Assembly: GCA_016210565.1 (NCBI GenBank) | Contig: JACQUA010000237.1 | Coordinates: 1 to 61,006, forward strand | Source of the DNA: Chloroflexota bacterium | GTDB lineage: Bacteria; Chloroflexota; Dehalococcoidia; JACQUA01 | Direction: 5' to 3' | DNA length: 61,006 nt | Shown: piece after piece, positions 1 to 8,762 of the stretch | Numbering within the stretch: the stretch's first letter is position 1 | Layout of the letters: each line of letters begins with the position of its first letter | Notes under the pieces: generated by a model | The model's input: the letters and a program-made list of their open reading frames with translations, nothing else | Databases searched by the model: none | Told to the model about the DNA's origin: nothing | Program-made: the position numbers and the translations under genes

Positions 1-279
1 CACCCTGAGCGCAGTCGAAGGGTCTTTCGTCCGGCGCCCCACCTCGAAAGATTCTTCGACTACGCTCGCTACGCTCGCTTCGCTCAGAATGACATTTTCA
101 TCGTTCATTGTCCCGACTCGTCGGGATGGCCGATTGTTTGGAATTCGGTCCTTGGGATTTGGAATGTTGCGTTCTTGGTGGGTTAAGCGTCCCGATTTGT
201 CTGAAAGACTCATCGAGACGCTTGATCCTCCCTACGGACTGGCTTCTGGATTCTGTATTCTCTCCTCAAAAGGACTGCC
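1..279. repeat. Repeat-filled left edge, no gene
   Basis: Bases 1-92 are a repeat whose two halves both read as variants of a TTCGACTACGCTCGCTTCGC core; related copies lie near 31.0, 35.0, 45.3 and 60.8-61.0 kb. Bases 105-145 carry a short GTCCCGACTCGTCGGGA palindrome. Bases 176-240 carry the start of a hairpin repeat around the core GGGTTAAGCGTCCCGATTTG. I see no coding region here before the phosphatase gene. Confidence 0.7.
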
Positions 280-897
280 ATTTTCAGAATAATCCTCGTC
301 CGTCACGGCCAGACCGACTGGAATAAGGAGGAGAGGTTCCGGGGTAGGTTTGACATAGAACTGAATGAGACCGGTCTGAAGCAGGCCGAACTGGCCGGCC
401 AGGCGCTTCTCCGTCTCGACGTCGCGGCGATATTTGCCAGCCCGCTGAAACGCGCTTTGAAAACGGGGGAGATAATAGCGGCGCGAACGGGGAAACCGCT
501 GTCCGTCACGGATGGCCTGATCGACATCGATTTTGGCGAGTACCAGGGCCTTAACTCGGCGGAGGCCAAAACGAAAGATGAGACCCTCTGGCGAAAGTGG
601 CTGGACAGCCCCCAGCTCGTGTCCTTTCCCGGGGGGGAGAGCCTGGCCAGTGTGGAGGAGAGGGTCCGCTTGACCATCGGGAAGGCCAGAGAGCAACAGC
701 CGGGCAAGACCGTGGTGATGGTATCCCACAGCGTCGTTTGTAAGGTCATGGTCTGCCACGTCATCGGATTGGACCTCTCTCATTTCTGGCAGATCGATCA
801 GGCCACCGGGGCGCTCTCCGTCTTCGAAGAACGCAACAGTCAACTGGTGGCCAGCCGGATCAATGATAGCTGCCATTTGAAGGAAATCAAGAACTAA
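280..897 (+). CDS. Histidine phosphatase family protein (GpmB/CobC-like), probable ATT start
   Basis: Predicted phosphomonoesterase of the phosphoglycerate-mutase-like histidine phosphatase family, 205 residues, a normal length. Seen: the nucleophile motif LVRHGQTDWN at residues 7-16, ASPLKRAL in the middle, GEYQG for the acid region and VSHSVV with the second histidine near the C-terminus. The reading frame is open from base 226, but before the RHG motif it has no ATG, GTG or TTG. The only well-placed start is ATT at 280, five bases after AAAAGGA. Starting at the first conventional codon (TTG at 457) would remove the catalytic N-terminus. The substrate cannot be told; a cobalamin-pathway role (CobC) and a general sugar-phosphate phosphatase are both possible. 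Confidence 0.8.
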   Translation: MFRIILVRHGQTDWNKEERFRGRFDIELNETGLKQAELAGQALLRLDVAAIFASPLKRALKTGEIIAARTGKPLSVTDGLIDIDFGEYQGLNSAEAKTKDETLWRKWLDSPQLVSFPGGESLASVEERVRLTIGKAREQQPGKTVVMVSHSVVCKVMVCHVIGLDLSHFWQIDQATGALSVFEERNSQLVASRINDSCHLKEIKN

Positions 898-908
898 GAA
901 TCAAAATG

Positions 909-988
909 CTGTCATTGCGAGCGAAGCGAAGCAATCTCCCGGATGTCCAGCCAACCAGGGGATTGCTTCGCTTCGCTCGCAATGACAG
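909..988. repeat. 80-bp perfect inverted repeat (28-bp arms)
   Basis: Arms at 909-936 and 961-988 are perfect reverse complements with core GTCATTGCGAGCGAAGCGAA; the loop is 24 bases. It lies in the gap between the phosphatase and thiolase genes. Diverged copies lie at 28395-28485 (inside a liv operon) and 52046-52128. The form fits a small non-autonomous mobile element or REP-like palindrome. Confidence 0.9.
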
Positions 989-1004
989 CTAAGAAAGGAA
1001 AGAT

Positions 1005-2282
1005 ATGTCAGAAGCAGTTATCGTCAGCGCCGTCAGGACCGCCATCGGGAACTTCGGCGGGTCGCTGAAAGACATACCCGCGGTTAAACTGGGCGCCATC
1101 GTGATACGGGCGTCCCTGGAGCGCGCCGGGCTGCGCCCGACGCGCATTCCCGAAATACACGACCTTGCCCCCGCTGCTCTGCGGGAGGAAGGCCCCACCC
1201 CGCTGGAGAAAAAGTACGCCCAGTGGGACGCTTCTCTCAAGGAAGTCTGGGTTGACGAGGTGATCATGGGGAACGTGCTGCAGGCCGGCCAGGGCCAGAA
1301 CCCGGGCCGCCAGTCCATGATCTATGCCGGACTGCCCAAAGAGAGCAACGGCTATACCATCAACAAGGTGTGCGCCTCGGGCATGAAAGCGGTGGCCCTC
1401 GCTGCCCAGGCCATCAAGTGCGACGAGGCTGAGGTCATGGTGGCCGGCGGCATGGAGAACATGAGCGCGGTCCCCTATTACCTGCCCAAGGCGAGGTGGG
1501 GCGCCCGCATGTTCAACGCCGAGATGGTCGACGGCATGGTCCATGACGGACTCTGGGAGATATTCCATGACTATCACATGGGCGTCACCTCGGAGAACAT
1601 CGCGCTGAAATACTCGATCACCCGCGAAGAGCAGGACCGGCTGGCGCTGGAAAGCAACCGCCGGGCTATGAACGCCATCAAGAACGGGACCTTCAAAGAA
1701 GAGATCGTGCCGGTGGACATCCCGGCCAAGAAAGGCGTGCAGCGTTTCGATACCGATGAGCATCCCCGGGATACCTCCATGGAAGCCCTGGGGTCGCTGG
1801 CGCCGGTTTTCAAGAAAGAGGGTGGGGTGACGGCCGGCAATGCGTCGGCGATTACCGACGCCGCGGCGGCGCTGGTCGTCATGTCCAGGGCAAAAGCCCA
1901 GCAGCTCGGGCTGAAGCCTCTGGCGACCATCCGGGCGCACGCTGCCGGCGGCATCGACCCGGCCTATATGGGCATGGGAGTGGTGCCGGCGACGCGCAAA
2001 GCCTTGAAGATGGCCGGACTGACCCTGAAGGACATCGGGCTGTTCGAGGTCAACGAGGCCTTTGCGTCCCAGTGCCTGGGCGTGGACCGGGAACTGAGGC
2101 TCGACTGGAACGTGGTCAATGTCAACGGTGGAGGCATCTCTCTGGGCCATCCCATCGGTTGCACCGGCGCGCGGCTGATCGTTTCGCTGGTTCACGAGAT
2201 GAGGCGGCGGAACGTCAAGTACGGCCTGGCTACCCTCTGCATCGGCGGCGGCCAGGGCTTTGCCATGGTGCTGGAAAGATAG
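1005..2282 (+). CDS. Thiolase (acetyl-CoA C-acyltransferase)
   Basis: Predicted to condense or cleave acyl-CoA and acetyl-CoA in the cytoplasm; 425 residues. The acylated cysteine is in NKVCASGMK (Cys123), followed by the thiolase motifs NEAFASQ, GGGISLGHPIGCTGARL and the C-terminal CIGGGQG carrying the second active cysteine. It is about 30 residues longer than the usual 393, because of an insertion at roughly residues 45-80 (HDLAPAALREEG region). Start ATG 1005 follows AAGAAAGGAAAG. It is a good candidate for the acetoacetyl-CoA-cleaving step of the acetoacetate route proposed for 41-50 kb, but is not linked to it. The gene stands alone between repeats. Confidence 0.93.
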   Translation: MSEAVIVSAVRTAIGNFGGSLKDIPAVKLGAIVIRASLERAGLRPTRIPEIHDLAPAALREEGPTPLEKKYAQWDASLKEVWVDEVIMGNVLQAGQGQNPGRQSMIYAGLPKESNGYTINKVCASGMKAVALAAQAIKCDEAEVMVAGGMENMSAVPYYLPKARWGARMFNAEMVDGMVHDGLWEIFHDYHMGVTSENIALKYSITREEQDRLALESNRRAMNAIKNGTFKEEIVPVDIPAKKGVQRFDTDEHPRDTSMEALGSLAPVFKKEGGVTAGNASAITDAAAALVVMSRAKAQQLGLKPLATIRAHAAGGIDPAYMGMGVVPATRKALKMAGLTLKDIGLFEVNEAFASQCLGVDRELRLDWNVVNVNGGGISLGHPIGCTGARLIVSLVHEMRRRNVKYGLATLCIGGGQGFAMVLER

Positions 2283-2514
2283 ATGCGAAATGACGAAATC
2301 CGAATGACGAATGACCAAACGACCACGGTACCACAGGCCACCGTGCTGGTGAGCCGTTGATTTTGACCATTCCAGGTGCTTGGCCCACCAAAGTTTGGTG
2401 CGCTACGAGGATGTCCGCTACGGGCAAGGATGCCCGTAGTACCGGAAGCAGTAGCACGGGCATCTTGCCCGTGACTGCCGATGGCATCTCGCTTGACAAC
2501 CGGAGGCTTTTGAT

Positions 2515-3555
2515 TTGTCGAAATTCACCGTTGGCATCATCAACGTCACCGGCTACGCCGGGGTGGAACTGGCGCGGATTCTGCGGAACCACCCGGAGGG
2601 CCGGATCGCCTGGGTGACCGGCCGCGGCGCGGCGGGCCAAAAACTGGACCAGGTTTTTCCCCATCTCCTGGGCATGGACCTGCCTATAGTTCCGGAACCG
2701 CCGGACAGGGCCGACATCGTTTTCAGCGCCCTGCCGCACAAGGCCAGCGCCGAGGCGCTCTTGCCTTTGCTCCGGGAGCAAATCAAGGTCATAGACATCA
2801 GCGCCGATTTCCGTCTTAAGGATGCCGGGGACTACCCGCTCTGGTACAATTTCAAGCACCCCGGCCCCGAATGGCTGGGCAAGGCTGTTTACGGTCTGCC
2901 CGAGATGTACCGCCGGAAGATAGCCGCGGCCCAGCTCGTCGCCAATCCTGGCTGCTACCCCACCAGCGCCATCCTGGCCCTGGCGCCGGCGATAAAAGAA
3001 GGTCTCATCGAGGAAGACATCATCATCGATAGCAAGTCCGGCGTATCGGGCGCCGGCAGAACGCTGGCGTTGAACGGGCATTACTCCGAGGCCAATGAGA
3101 ACCTCTCGGCCTATGCCCTCGATGGGCACCGCCACCTGCCGGAGATAACCCAGGAGCTACAGCTCCTCAAGCCCGGCCTGGCCCTTTCGGTCACCTTTCT
3201 GCCCCACCTGATCCCCATGACGCGCGGCATCCTGAGCTCCTGCTACGCGCGGCTGAGCCGGCGGATACCGGTGAACGAGAAGAGCAAGCAGGTAATCCTG
3301 AAGCTTTACCAGGACTTCTACAAGGACGAGCCTTTTACCAGGGTCGTAGCGTCACCCGCCCAGACCAAGCACACATCGGGGAGCAACTTCTGCCTTATTC
3401 ATCCTACCGTGGACCTCAGGACGGGTCGCCTTATCGTGATCAGTTGTCTGGACAACCTGGTAAAGGGGGCCGCCGGGCAGGCCATCCAGAATATGAACCT
3501 GATGCTTGGCCTCCCCGAGACCACCGCCCTGGAAGCCCTGGCGATGTACCCGTAG
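2515..3555 (+). CDS. argC: N-acetyl-gamma-glutamyl-phosphate reductase
   Basis: Third enzyme of arginine synthesis, reducing N-acetylglutamyl phosphate to the semialdehyde with NADPH in the cytoplasm; 346 residues, the normal length. Seen: N-terminal nucleotide-binding motif VTGYAGVEL, the catalytic cysteine in NPGCYPTSA, the SGVSGAGR segment and the histidine in PHLIPMTRG. The start is TTG at 2515, eight bases after CGGAGG; no ATG precedes the Rossmann motif. No other arg genes are in the window, so it is an orphan locus here. The 230-base gap before it contains GGGCATCTTGCCCG-type hairpin repeats. Confidence 0.95.
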   Translation: MSKFTVGIINVTGYAGVELARILRNHPEGRIAWVTGRGAAGQKLDQVFPHLLGMDLPIVPEPPDRADIVFSALPHKASAEALLPLLREQIKVIDISADFRLKDAGDYPLWYNFKHPGPEWLGKAVYGLPEMYRRKIAAAQLVANPGCYPTSAILALAPAIKEGLIEEDIIIDSKSGVSGAGRTLALNGHYSEANENLSAYALDGHRHLPEITQELQLLKPGLALSVTFLPHLIPMTRGILSSCYARLSRRIPVNEKSKQVILKLYQDFYKDEPFTRVVASPAQTKHTSGSNFCLIHPTVDLRTGRLIVISCLDNLVKGAAGQAIQNMNLMLGLPETTALEALAMYP

Positions 3556-3831
3556 TACCCGTAGGGTGGGTTAAGCGTCCCGATACAATCGGGACGCGAA
3601 CCCACCATCTGGAATCACGAATGACGAGTCAAACGGGAAATAACGAAGCCCGAATGACCAAACCAATGACGAATGACGATCAGCACGTCCGTACCGTGGG
3701 CATCTTGCCGGTGGGCTGGTTTAGAGGGCGGGTGTGGGGGTGGTGGGTTCCGCGCAGCCGCCCCGCGCCGACACCCCACCGTTCTGCGCTTCACCCACCC
3801 TACGCCTTTGGCGAAATCCAGTTGAACAGAT
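3556..3831. repeat. Hairpin repeats between argC and the MFS gene
   Basis: Bases 3562-3606 form a GGTGGGTTAAGCGTCCCGAT palindrome. Bases 3610-3680 carry GAATGACGAA-type repeats. Bases 3740-3803 form a larger stem closed by GTGGTGGGTT and AACCCACC-like ends. The same families recur near 30.1, 31.3 and 52.2 kb. I see no gene. Confidence 0.7.
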
Positions 3832-5145
3832 ATGCTTAACGCTCTGCCCGCCGGGACTGCCGAAAAGACGCCTGCCAGGCGCAAACTTCACTATGCCTGG
3901 ATCGTGCTGATCGCGGCCTGCATTCTCGGCACGGTCAGCCGGGCCGACGCGGCTTCCTTCGGGGTTTTCATCGACCCGTTGGTCAAGCTCTTCGGATGGA
4001 GCCGGGGGGAGATCTCCCTGGCCTATTCCATGGCTTTCCTGGCGGGTCTGCCGGCCGTAGTGGGCATGGGCTGGCTGGGGGACCGCTACGGGGTCCGCCG
4101 GATGATGCTGATAGCGGCGGCGGTGACAGGGGCCGGGACGATGTTGTTGGGGACGATAAGCCAGCTATGGCAGTTTTATGTCATTTACGGGCTGCTTGTG
4201 GGTTCCCTGGCCAATTCGGCCTTCACCGTGCTCCTGCCGGTGACTTTGACCCGGTGGTTCCACCGGGGGCTGGGAGTGGCCACCGGGGCCTATTGGGGGG
4301 CCCTCGGGGTGGGGCCGCTCATCTTTGCCCCTTTGCTCCGCTGGATGATCGAGAACCGGGGGTGGCGCGATACGTTTTTCACCATGGGGGTCGTACTGGG
4401 CGGTATCCTGCTCCTGGTTTCCCTGCTGATGCGGGGCAACCCTCGGGAAAAGGGATTGAGGCCCTACGGCCTGGAACGCGGTCCGGAAATGCCTTCCCGC
4501 CCGGCCGCCGGGGCCCCGCGGAAGGTTTCCCTCCGGGAGGTCGCCGCCCTCCGTCCGGTGTGGTACCTGGCGGCATGTCACCATCTCGGGTGCGTGGGGC
4601 ACGCGGTCGTCCTGGCCCAGGTGGTGTCCATGGCGACCTTTCAGGGTGTGCCCGGGGTAACGGCGGCAGGCATTCTGAGCACCATCGCCGGCAGTTCGAT
4701 CATCAGCCGGTTTGTTTTTGCCGTGCTCACGGAGCGGCTCGGGGGCCGGACGGTGCTGACCATAGCCCTGGCAGCCCAGGGCACCCCTGTCCTGATCCTT
4801 TTGTGGGCGCAGGAGGCCTGGGTGTTTTATCTGTTCGCCGTGGTGTTCGGACTTTCTTACGGAGGCGAAATGGTGGGCTTTCCGATCATTAACCGCCAGT
4901 TGTTCGGGACGGAGGCGCCCCTGGGCTCTATGTACTCGTTCGAGATGCTGGGCGCCAGCACCGGCATGGCGCTGGGCGGGTGGTTGGGGGGAGTGCTTTT
5001 TGACCTGAGCGGGACCTACCAGTGGTCGGTCCTGGCCTCGGTGGCCGCGAGCTACCTTGGGGTGCCTTTTGCCCTGGCGCTGCCCCGGCACCGGGGGCGG
5101 GGAGTCGCCAGTCTAGAGTCCAGAGTCGATAGTCGGCGGTCTTGA
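3832..5145 (+). CDS. MFS transporter (oxalate/formate antiporter or monocarboxylate type)
   Basis: Predicted 12-helix secondary carrier in the cytoplasmic membrane, 437 residues. Seen: about twelve hydrophobic segments; the MFS loop motif GWLGDRYGVRRM between helices 2 and 3; a long charged central loop (NPREKGLRPYG) between helices 6 and 7; and GGWLGGVLFD near the last helices. Substrate unknown; a carboxylate would suit the surrounding metabolism. The last dozen residues (ASLESRVDSRRS) are encoded by the TCGAGTC/GAGTCGT repeat, which also supplies the TGA, so the original C-terminus was probably replaced or extended by a repeat. There is no clear ribosome-binding site before ATG 3832. Confidence 0.9.
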   Translation: MLNALPAGTAEKTPARRKLHYAWIVLIAACILGTVSRADAASFGVFIDPLVKLFGWSRGEISLAYSMAFLAGLPAVVGMGWLGDRYGVRRMMLIAAAVTGAGTMLLGTISQLWQFYVIYGLLVGSLANSAFTVLLPVTLTRWFHRGLGVATGAYWGALGVGPLIFAPLLRWMIENRGWRDTFFTMGVVLGGILLLVSLLMRGNPREKGLRPYGLERGPEMPSRPAAGAPRKVSLREVAALRPVWYLAACHHLGCVGHAVVLAQVVSMATFQGVPGVTAAGILSTIAGSSIISRFVFAVLTERLGGRTVLTIALAAQGTPVLILLWAQEAWVFYLFAVVFGLSYGGEMVGFPIINRQLFGTEAPLGSMYSFEMLGASTGMALGGWLGGVLFDLSGTYQWSVLASVAASYLGVPFALALPRHRGRGVASLESRVDSRRS

Positions 5146-5408
5146 GTCGTGAGTCGTGAGTCGTGAGTCGTGAGTCTTGAGTCCGAAGTGAGGATTGAGA
5201 ACCAACCACGAATGAACACTAATGAACGCGAAATGAAGGGTCCCGTCTCTTTCGTGTCTATTCGTGTTAATTCGTGGTTGAAACCCCTGGTTCGTGCGCT
5301 TGTTCGCGCTGGATTCGTGCTTGAAATCATTGGACCAATGTGGTAGTAATAGGGCCTGGACTCCAGACTCTAGACTCCAGACTCTCGACTCGGTAAAGGA
5401 GGAAGGAT
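5146..5408. repeat. Tandem GAGTCGT and ACGAATGAACAC repeats
   Basis: Bases 5144-5180 hold four near-identical GAGTCGT units. Bases 5202-5280 form an inverted repeat of the ACGAATGAACACTAATG family. Bases 5352-5393 hold GACTCCAGACTCTAGACTC units. The same families recur near 40.8, 43.2 and 45.7 kb. The AOR ribosome-binding site (AGGAGGAAGG) closes the gap. Confidence 0.75.
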
Positions 5409-7325
5409 ATGCAGGCGAAGCCAGGATATACGGGAAAGATAGCCCGGGTTGACCTGTCCACCGGCGCTGTCAGCCAGGTTCCCACGGGTGACTACGCAGA
5501 TGCCTTTGTTGGAGGCCAGGGGGTAGCGGCCAGGATCTATTGGGACGAGGTCCCGGCCGGCGCACGGGCCTTCGACCCCGAAAACCGGCTCATCTTCGCC
5601 ACCGGGCCCTGCGCCGGCGTCCAGGGGCTTTCGGGCGCCCGGTGGGTGGTCTGCGGCAAGTCCCCGGCCACCACCCCCGAGTTCTTCACCCATTCCAACC
5701 TGGGCGGGTCATGGGGGGCGGAGCTGAAAGCGGCGGGTTTCGACTGCCTGGTGGTCCAGGGCAACGCGGACAGGCCGGTGTACCTGCTGGTCCGGGACGG
5801 GGAGATCAAGATAGCAGACGCCTCCGGGCTATGGGGCCAGGGGGCTTTGCAGGTGCGGGAGATCATCAAGGCCGAGCAGGGCAGCTCTTTCAAAGTGGCG
5901 GCTACGGGTCAGGGCGGGGAGAATATGACCTGCCTGGCGACGCTGCTGGCCGACAACGATTCCAGCGGCACGGGTAGCCTCGGGGCGGTGATGGGTTCGA
6001 AGAACCTGAAGGCCGTCGCGGTCAGGGGAAGCGGCGCCGCCGGCATAGCCCGTCCGGGCCAGCTCCAGGGCCTGCTGGAACGGGTCGCCGCGCTGAAGAA
6101 AGATTACCCGATGACCGACTCGGGGGTGGCCGAGGAGTCCATGAAGGACCACTGCGCCGGATGCACCGATGAGTGCAACCGCGGCCTCTACGAGGCCGGG
6201 GATGGGAGCAGGGGCAAATTCATGTGCCAGAGCGGTTCGTTTTACAAAGAGTGGGCTCTGAGCTACTATAAGGAACCGAACGACGTCCCGTTCTATGCCA
6301 CCCGTTTGTGCAACGATTACAGCTTGAACACCAAGTCGGTGTTTCCCATTATCGCCTGGTTGCACCGGTGCCACGAAGCCGGGCTTCTTTCGGAGAAGAG
6401 CACCGGGCTGCCGCTGGGCAAGATCGGGAGCCTGGAGTTCATCCAGGCCCTTACCGAAAACATCGCCCTCCGGCGTGGGTTCGGCGACGTCCTGGCGCAG
6501 GGCCTGCACCGGGCCGCCTGCACGCTGGGGAACCGGGGGGTGGATCTAGTCTATGACGATATCACCAAAGCGGGAGAGCGGATGACCTACGTGCCCAAGG
6601 CCTACCTGACGACGGGACTGCTTTATGCCCTGGACCCCAGGCAGCCCATCCAGCAGCTTCACGAGATAAGCCGGCTGGGCATGGTCTGGGTGCTCTGGGC
6701 TAAGAATAAGCCTGGAGCTAACCTGTCCAGTGCGGTCTTGCGCGCCATCGGCAAGCGAGCCTGGGGCAGCGAGCTGGCTGCGGATTTCTCGACGTATGAC
6801 GGTAAAGCCCTGGCGGCAAAGATGGTGCAGGAGCGGCAACTGGCCAAAGAGTGCCTCATCCTGTGTGACAATGCCTGGCCGATTCTCTATGCCGAGCACA
6901 CCCCGGACCACCTGGGCGATCCCTCGATGGAGAGCAAAATTGCTTCGGCCATAACCGGCCGGGACATGGCGGAGGACGACTTCTACCGGCTGGGCGAGCG
7001 GCTCTTCAACCTGCAGCGGGCCATCCTGTTGCGGGAGGGGCACCGGGGGAAACAGGATGACACCCTGCCCGAAGCCTGTTACGAGTTGCCTCTGGACACC
7101 GAGCGGCTGAACCCGGATTGCCTGCTGCCGGGGAAGGATGGAGAGATCATCTCTCGGAAGGGCGCCTTTTTTGACCGGCAGGAGTTCCAGAGGATGCTGC
7201 GAGAGTATTATGAACTCCGCGGCTGGGACGTGGAGACCGGCCTCCATCGGAAGGCCCGGCTCGATAGCCTCGGCCTCGGCGATGTCGCCCGCGACCTGGC
7301 AGCGGAGGGCCTCCTGGGAGGGTAG
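5409..7325 (+). CDS. Aldehyde:ferredoxin oxidoreductase family protein (tungstopterin)
   Basis: Predicted W-bis-pterin enzyme that oxidizes aldehydes, or reduces acids, with ferredoxin; 638 residues, the usual AOR length. Seen: N-terminal AOR domain beginning GYTGKIARVDLSTG with the pterin-binding GGQGVAARIYWDEV; the [4Fe-4S] cysteines Cys249, Cys252 and Cys256 in CAGCTDEC; and the distant fourth ligand Cys486 in LCDNAW. ATG 5409 follows AGGAGGAAGG. No ferredoxin or accessory gene is adjacent, so the aldehyde substrate cannot be inferred. The product is probably cytoplasmic, with no signal peptide. The gene indicates that the cell makes tungsten or molybdenum pterin cofactor. Confidence 0.95.
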   Translation: MQAKPGYTGKIARVDLSTGAVSQVPTGDYADAFVGGQGVAARIYWDEVPAGARAFDPENRLIFATGPCAGVQGLSGARWVVCGKSPATTPEFFTHSNLGGSWGAELKAAGFDCLVVQGNADRPVYLLVRDGEIKIADASGLWGQGALQVREIIKAEQGSSFKVAATGQGGENMTCLATLLADNDSSGTGSLGAVMGSKNLKAVAVRGSGAAGIARPGQLQGLLERVAALKKDYPMTDSGVAEESMKDHCAGCTDECNRGLYEAGDGSRGKFMCQSGSFYKEWALSYYKEPNDVPFYATRLCNDYSLNTKSVFPIIAWLHRCHEAGLLSEKSTGLPLGKIGSLEFIQALTENIALRRGFGDVLAQGLHRAACTLGNRGVDLVYDDITKAGERMTYVPKAYLTTGLLYALDPRQPIQQLHEISRLGMVWVLWAKNKPGANLSSAVLRAIGKRAWGSELAADFSTYDGKALAAKMVQERQLAKECLILCDNAWPILYAEHTPDHLGDPSMESKIASAITGRDMAEDDFYRLGERLFNLQRAILLREGHRGKQDDTLPEACYELPLDTERLNPDCLLPGKDGEIISRKGAFFDRQEFQRMLREYYELRGWDVETGLHRKARLDSLGLGDVARDLAAEGLLGG

Positions 7326-7477
7326 CCGGGCCGGGTCTTGTAAGACGTACCTCCGGGGTGCGGGCACGGCCCGCAGTTGCCTGTGCGACAGTCTGGAAGT
7401 CGCCTGTGGCGGTAGCCCATGCGGGAACCGAAGACTGGTTACAGTGACTCTGTCACCGAAAAAGAAGGAGGCGACCA

Positions 7478-8353
7478 GTGAAGCGGTACTTTGTGGCAGT
7501 GGCCCTGTTGGCCGCCGTGGTGATCGGCTGCGCGCCGAGGATACCTGGTGGGGGACAACCGGGTTCTGCCCCGGCTCCCGGGTTGGCCGAGCGCAGCGGC
7601 CCGCCGCAGGGCGGGGAGGGCGGGGAGTTGCCGCCGGTCTCGGAGCGTCGGATTGTCCGCACCGGCAATATCTCCCTCGTTGTGGAGGACGTGGTGAGCG
7701 CGCGGGACCGGGTCGCCGCCTTGGCCGGGAGTCTTGGCGGGTATGTTGTTTCATCGAGTTTTGTCGGCGGTGAGGGCGATGTTTCCGGGGTCATCTCTAT
7801 CCGGGTGCCAGGCGAGAACTTTGACCGGGCTGTTGCGGAATTGAGGGCTATGGCGTTGAGGGTTGCTTCAGAGAGCAGCACCAGCAAGGATATAACCGAG
7901 GAGTACATTGACTTGCGGTCCCGCCTCCGGAACGCTGAGGCGACGGAGGCCCAGTACGTCAGCCTCTTGCAGAGGGCTACGGACGTCGAAAGCACGTTGA
8001 AGGTGTACGAGCGGCTGAAGCAGATAAGGCAGGAGATCGAGCAAATCAAAGGCCGAATACAGTTCCTGGAGCAAAGCTCTGCCACGTCAGTCATAACTAT
8101 CCAGTTGAACTCGGCGGCTACTGCCAGGCCGGTGGTCCGGTCCGGCTGGGACATCGCCGAAGAACTGAAGTCTGCCGTGCGCGGCCTGATCGTCGCGGGT
8201 CAAATAATCGGGACTATCGCCATCTGGCTGGCTATCTTTAGCCCCATATGGGCAACGCCATTCGCTGTAATTCACTGGCGCAGCAAGCGGGCGAAGGTGA
8301 AGGCATCGAAGCAAGGGCCGGACTCGACAGACAAGACAACGGTCGGTGACTAA
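7478..8353 (+). CDS. DUF4349-type lipoprotein
   Basis: 291-residue predicted membrane-anchored lipoprotein. Seen: N-terminal hydrophobic stretch with lipobox VVIGC (Cys18); a low-complexity Pro/Gly linker to about residue 50; the DUF4349 body starting RRIVRTGNISLVVEDV; a helical, probably coiled-coil part (residues 145-195, with repeated Glu/Gln/Arg around LKQIRQEIEQIKGR); and a C-terminal membrane helix near residues 238-262 followed by a basic tail. The GTG start at 7478 follows AAGGAGG. The family has no firm function. The gene's last bases overlap the left end of an inverted-repeat element at 8350. Confidence 0.85.
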   Translation: MKRYFVAVALLAAVVIGCAPRIPGGGQPGSAPAPGLAERSGPPQGGEGGELPPVSERRIVRTGNISLVVEDVVSARDRVAALAGSLGGYVVSSSFVGGEGDVSGVISIRVPGENFDRAVAELRAMALRVASESSTSKDITEEYIDLRSRLRNAEATEAQYVSLLQRATDVESTLKVYERLKQIRQEIEQIKGRIQFLEQSSATSVITIQLNSAATARPVVRSGWDIAEELKSAVRGLIVAGQIIGTIAIWLAIFSPIWATPFAVIHWRSKRAKVKASKQGPDSTDKTTVGD

Positions 8354-8493
8354 CACAAACGCAACAAATAATGGCGCATTGGCGAAACCGTAGCGGCTTG
8401 ATTCATCAAGCCTTCCCCCGGGTTTGATAAATCAAACCGCTACGGGGTCGGAGCTGCGCCATCATGCTGCAAGTCTTATTGCGTTTGTATTAG
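8350..8493. repeat. MITE-like nested palindrome A
   Basis: Outer arms CTAACACAAACGCAACAAAT (8350-8369) and TTATTGCGTTTGTATTAG (8476-8493) pair, together with ATGGCGCA/TGCGCCAT just inside. Two inner palindromes face each other around CCGTAGCGGCTTGATT and AATCAAACCGCTACGG. A short copy, retaining only the terminal CTAATACAAACGC and its complement, lies at 40987-41023. No transposase is present. The form suggests a non-autonomous element. Confidence 0.75.
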
Positions 8494-8591
8494 CGTGCGT
8501 TGGGTCAAGAGGCGCCCTGGTGCATGTGAAACGTCAGCGCCGGCTCATTACCAGCCGTGCAGTGCTCGACACATAACAGCCTCGCCTTCTG

Positions 8592-8726
8592 CTGCAACTC
8601 AGACACTGGGGAACCCGTAGCGACACCCCTTGTGGGTGTCGAAACCCCTGGCGGTCTACCGAGCACGACAGGGGCAAGCCCTGTCGCTACGGATGACCAA
8701 AGCCGCTGCCAGGGCCTGAGTTGCAG
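8592..8726. repeat. MITE-like palindrome B
   Basis: Perfect 11-bp ends CTGCAACTCAG (8592-8602) and CTGAGTTGCAG (8716-8726) enclose two hairpins, CGTAGCGACACCCCTTGTGG (from 8616) and CGACAGGGGCAAGCCCTGTC (from 8666). It sits just upstream of the ribosome-binding site of the next gene. The inner CGCTACGG-tailed hairpins recur at 10706-10738, 21585-21612 and 11083-11102. Confidence 0.7.
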
Positions 8727-8762
8727 GGCCCGCTGAACGAATAGAACTCAGGAGGTAAAGCT

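Noticed and set aside
1008-2318. Long minus-strand open frame opposite the thiolase gene
   Set aside because: It is an antisense shadow caused by high GC at third codon positions, with no family features; the plus-strand thiolase is unambiguous. The same applies to long antisense frames opposite the AOR, BKACE and hyuA genes.
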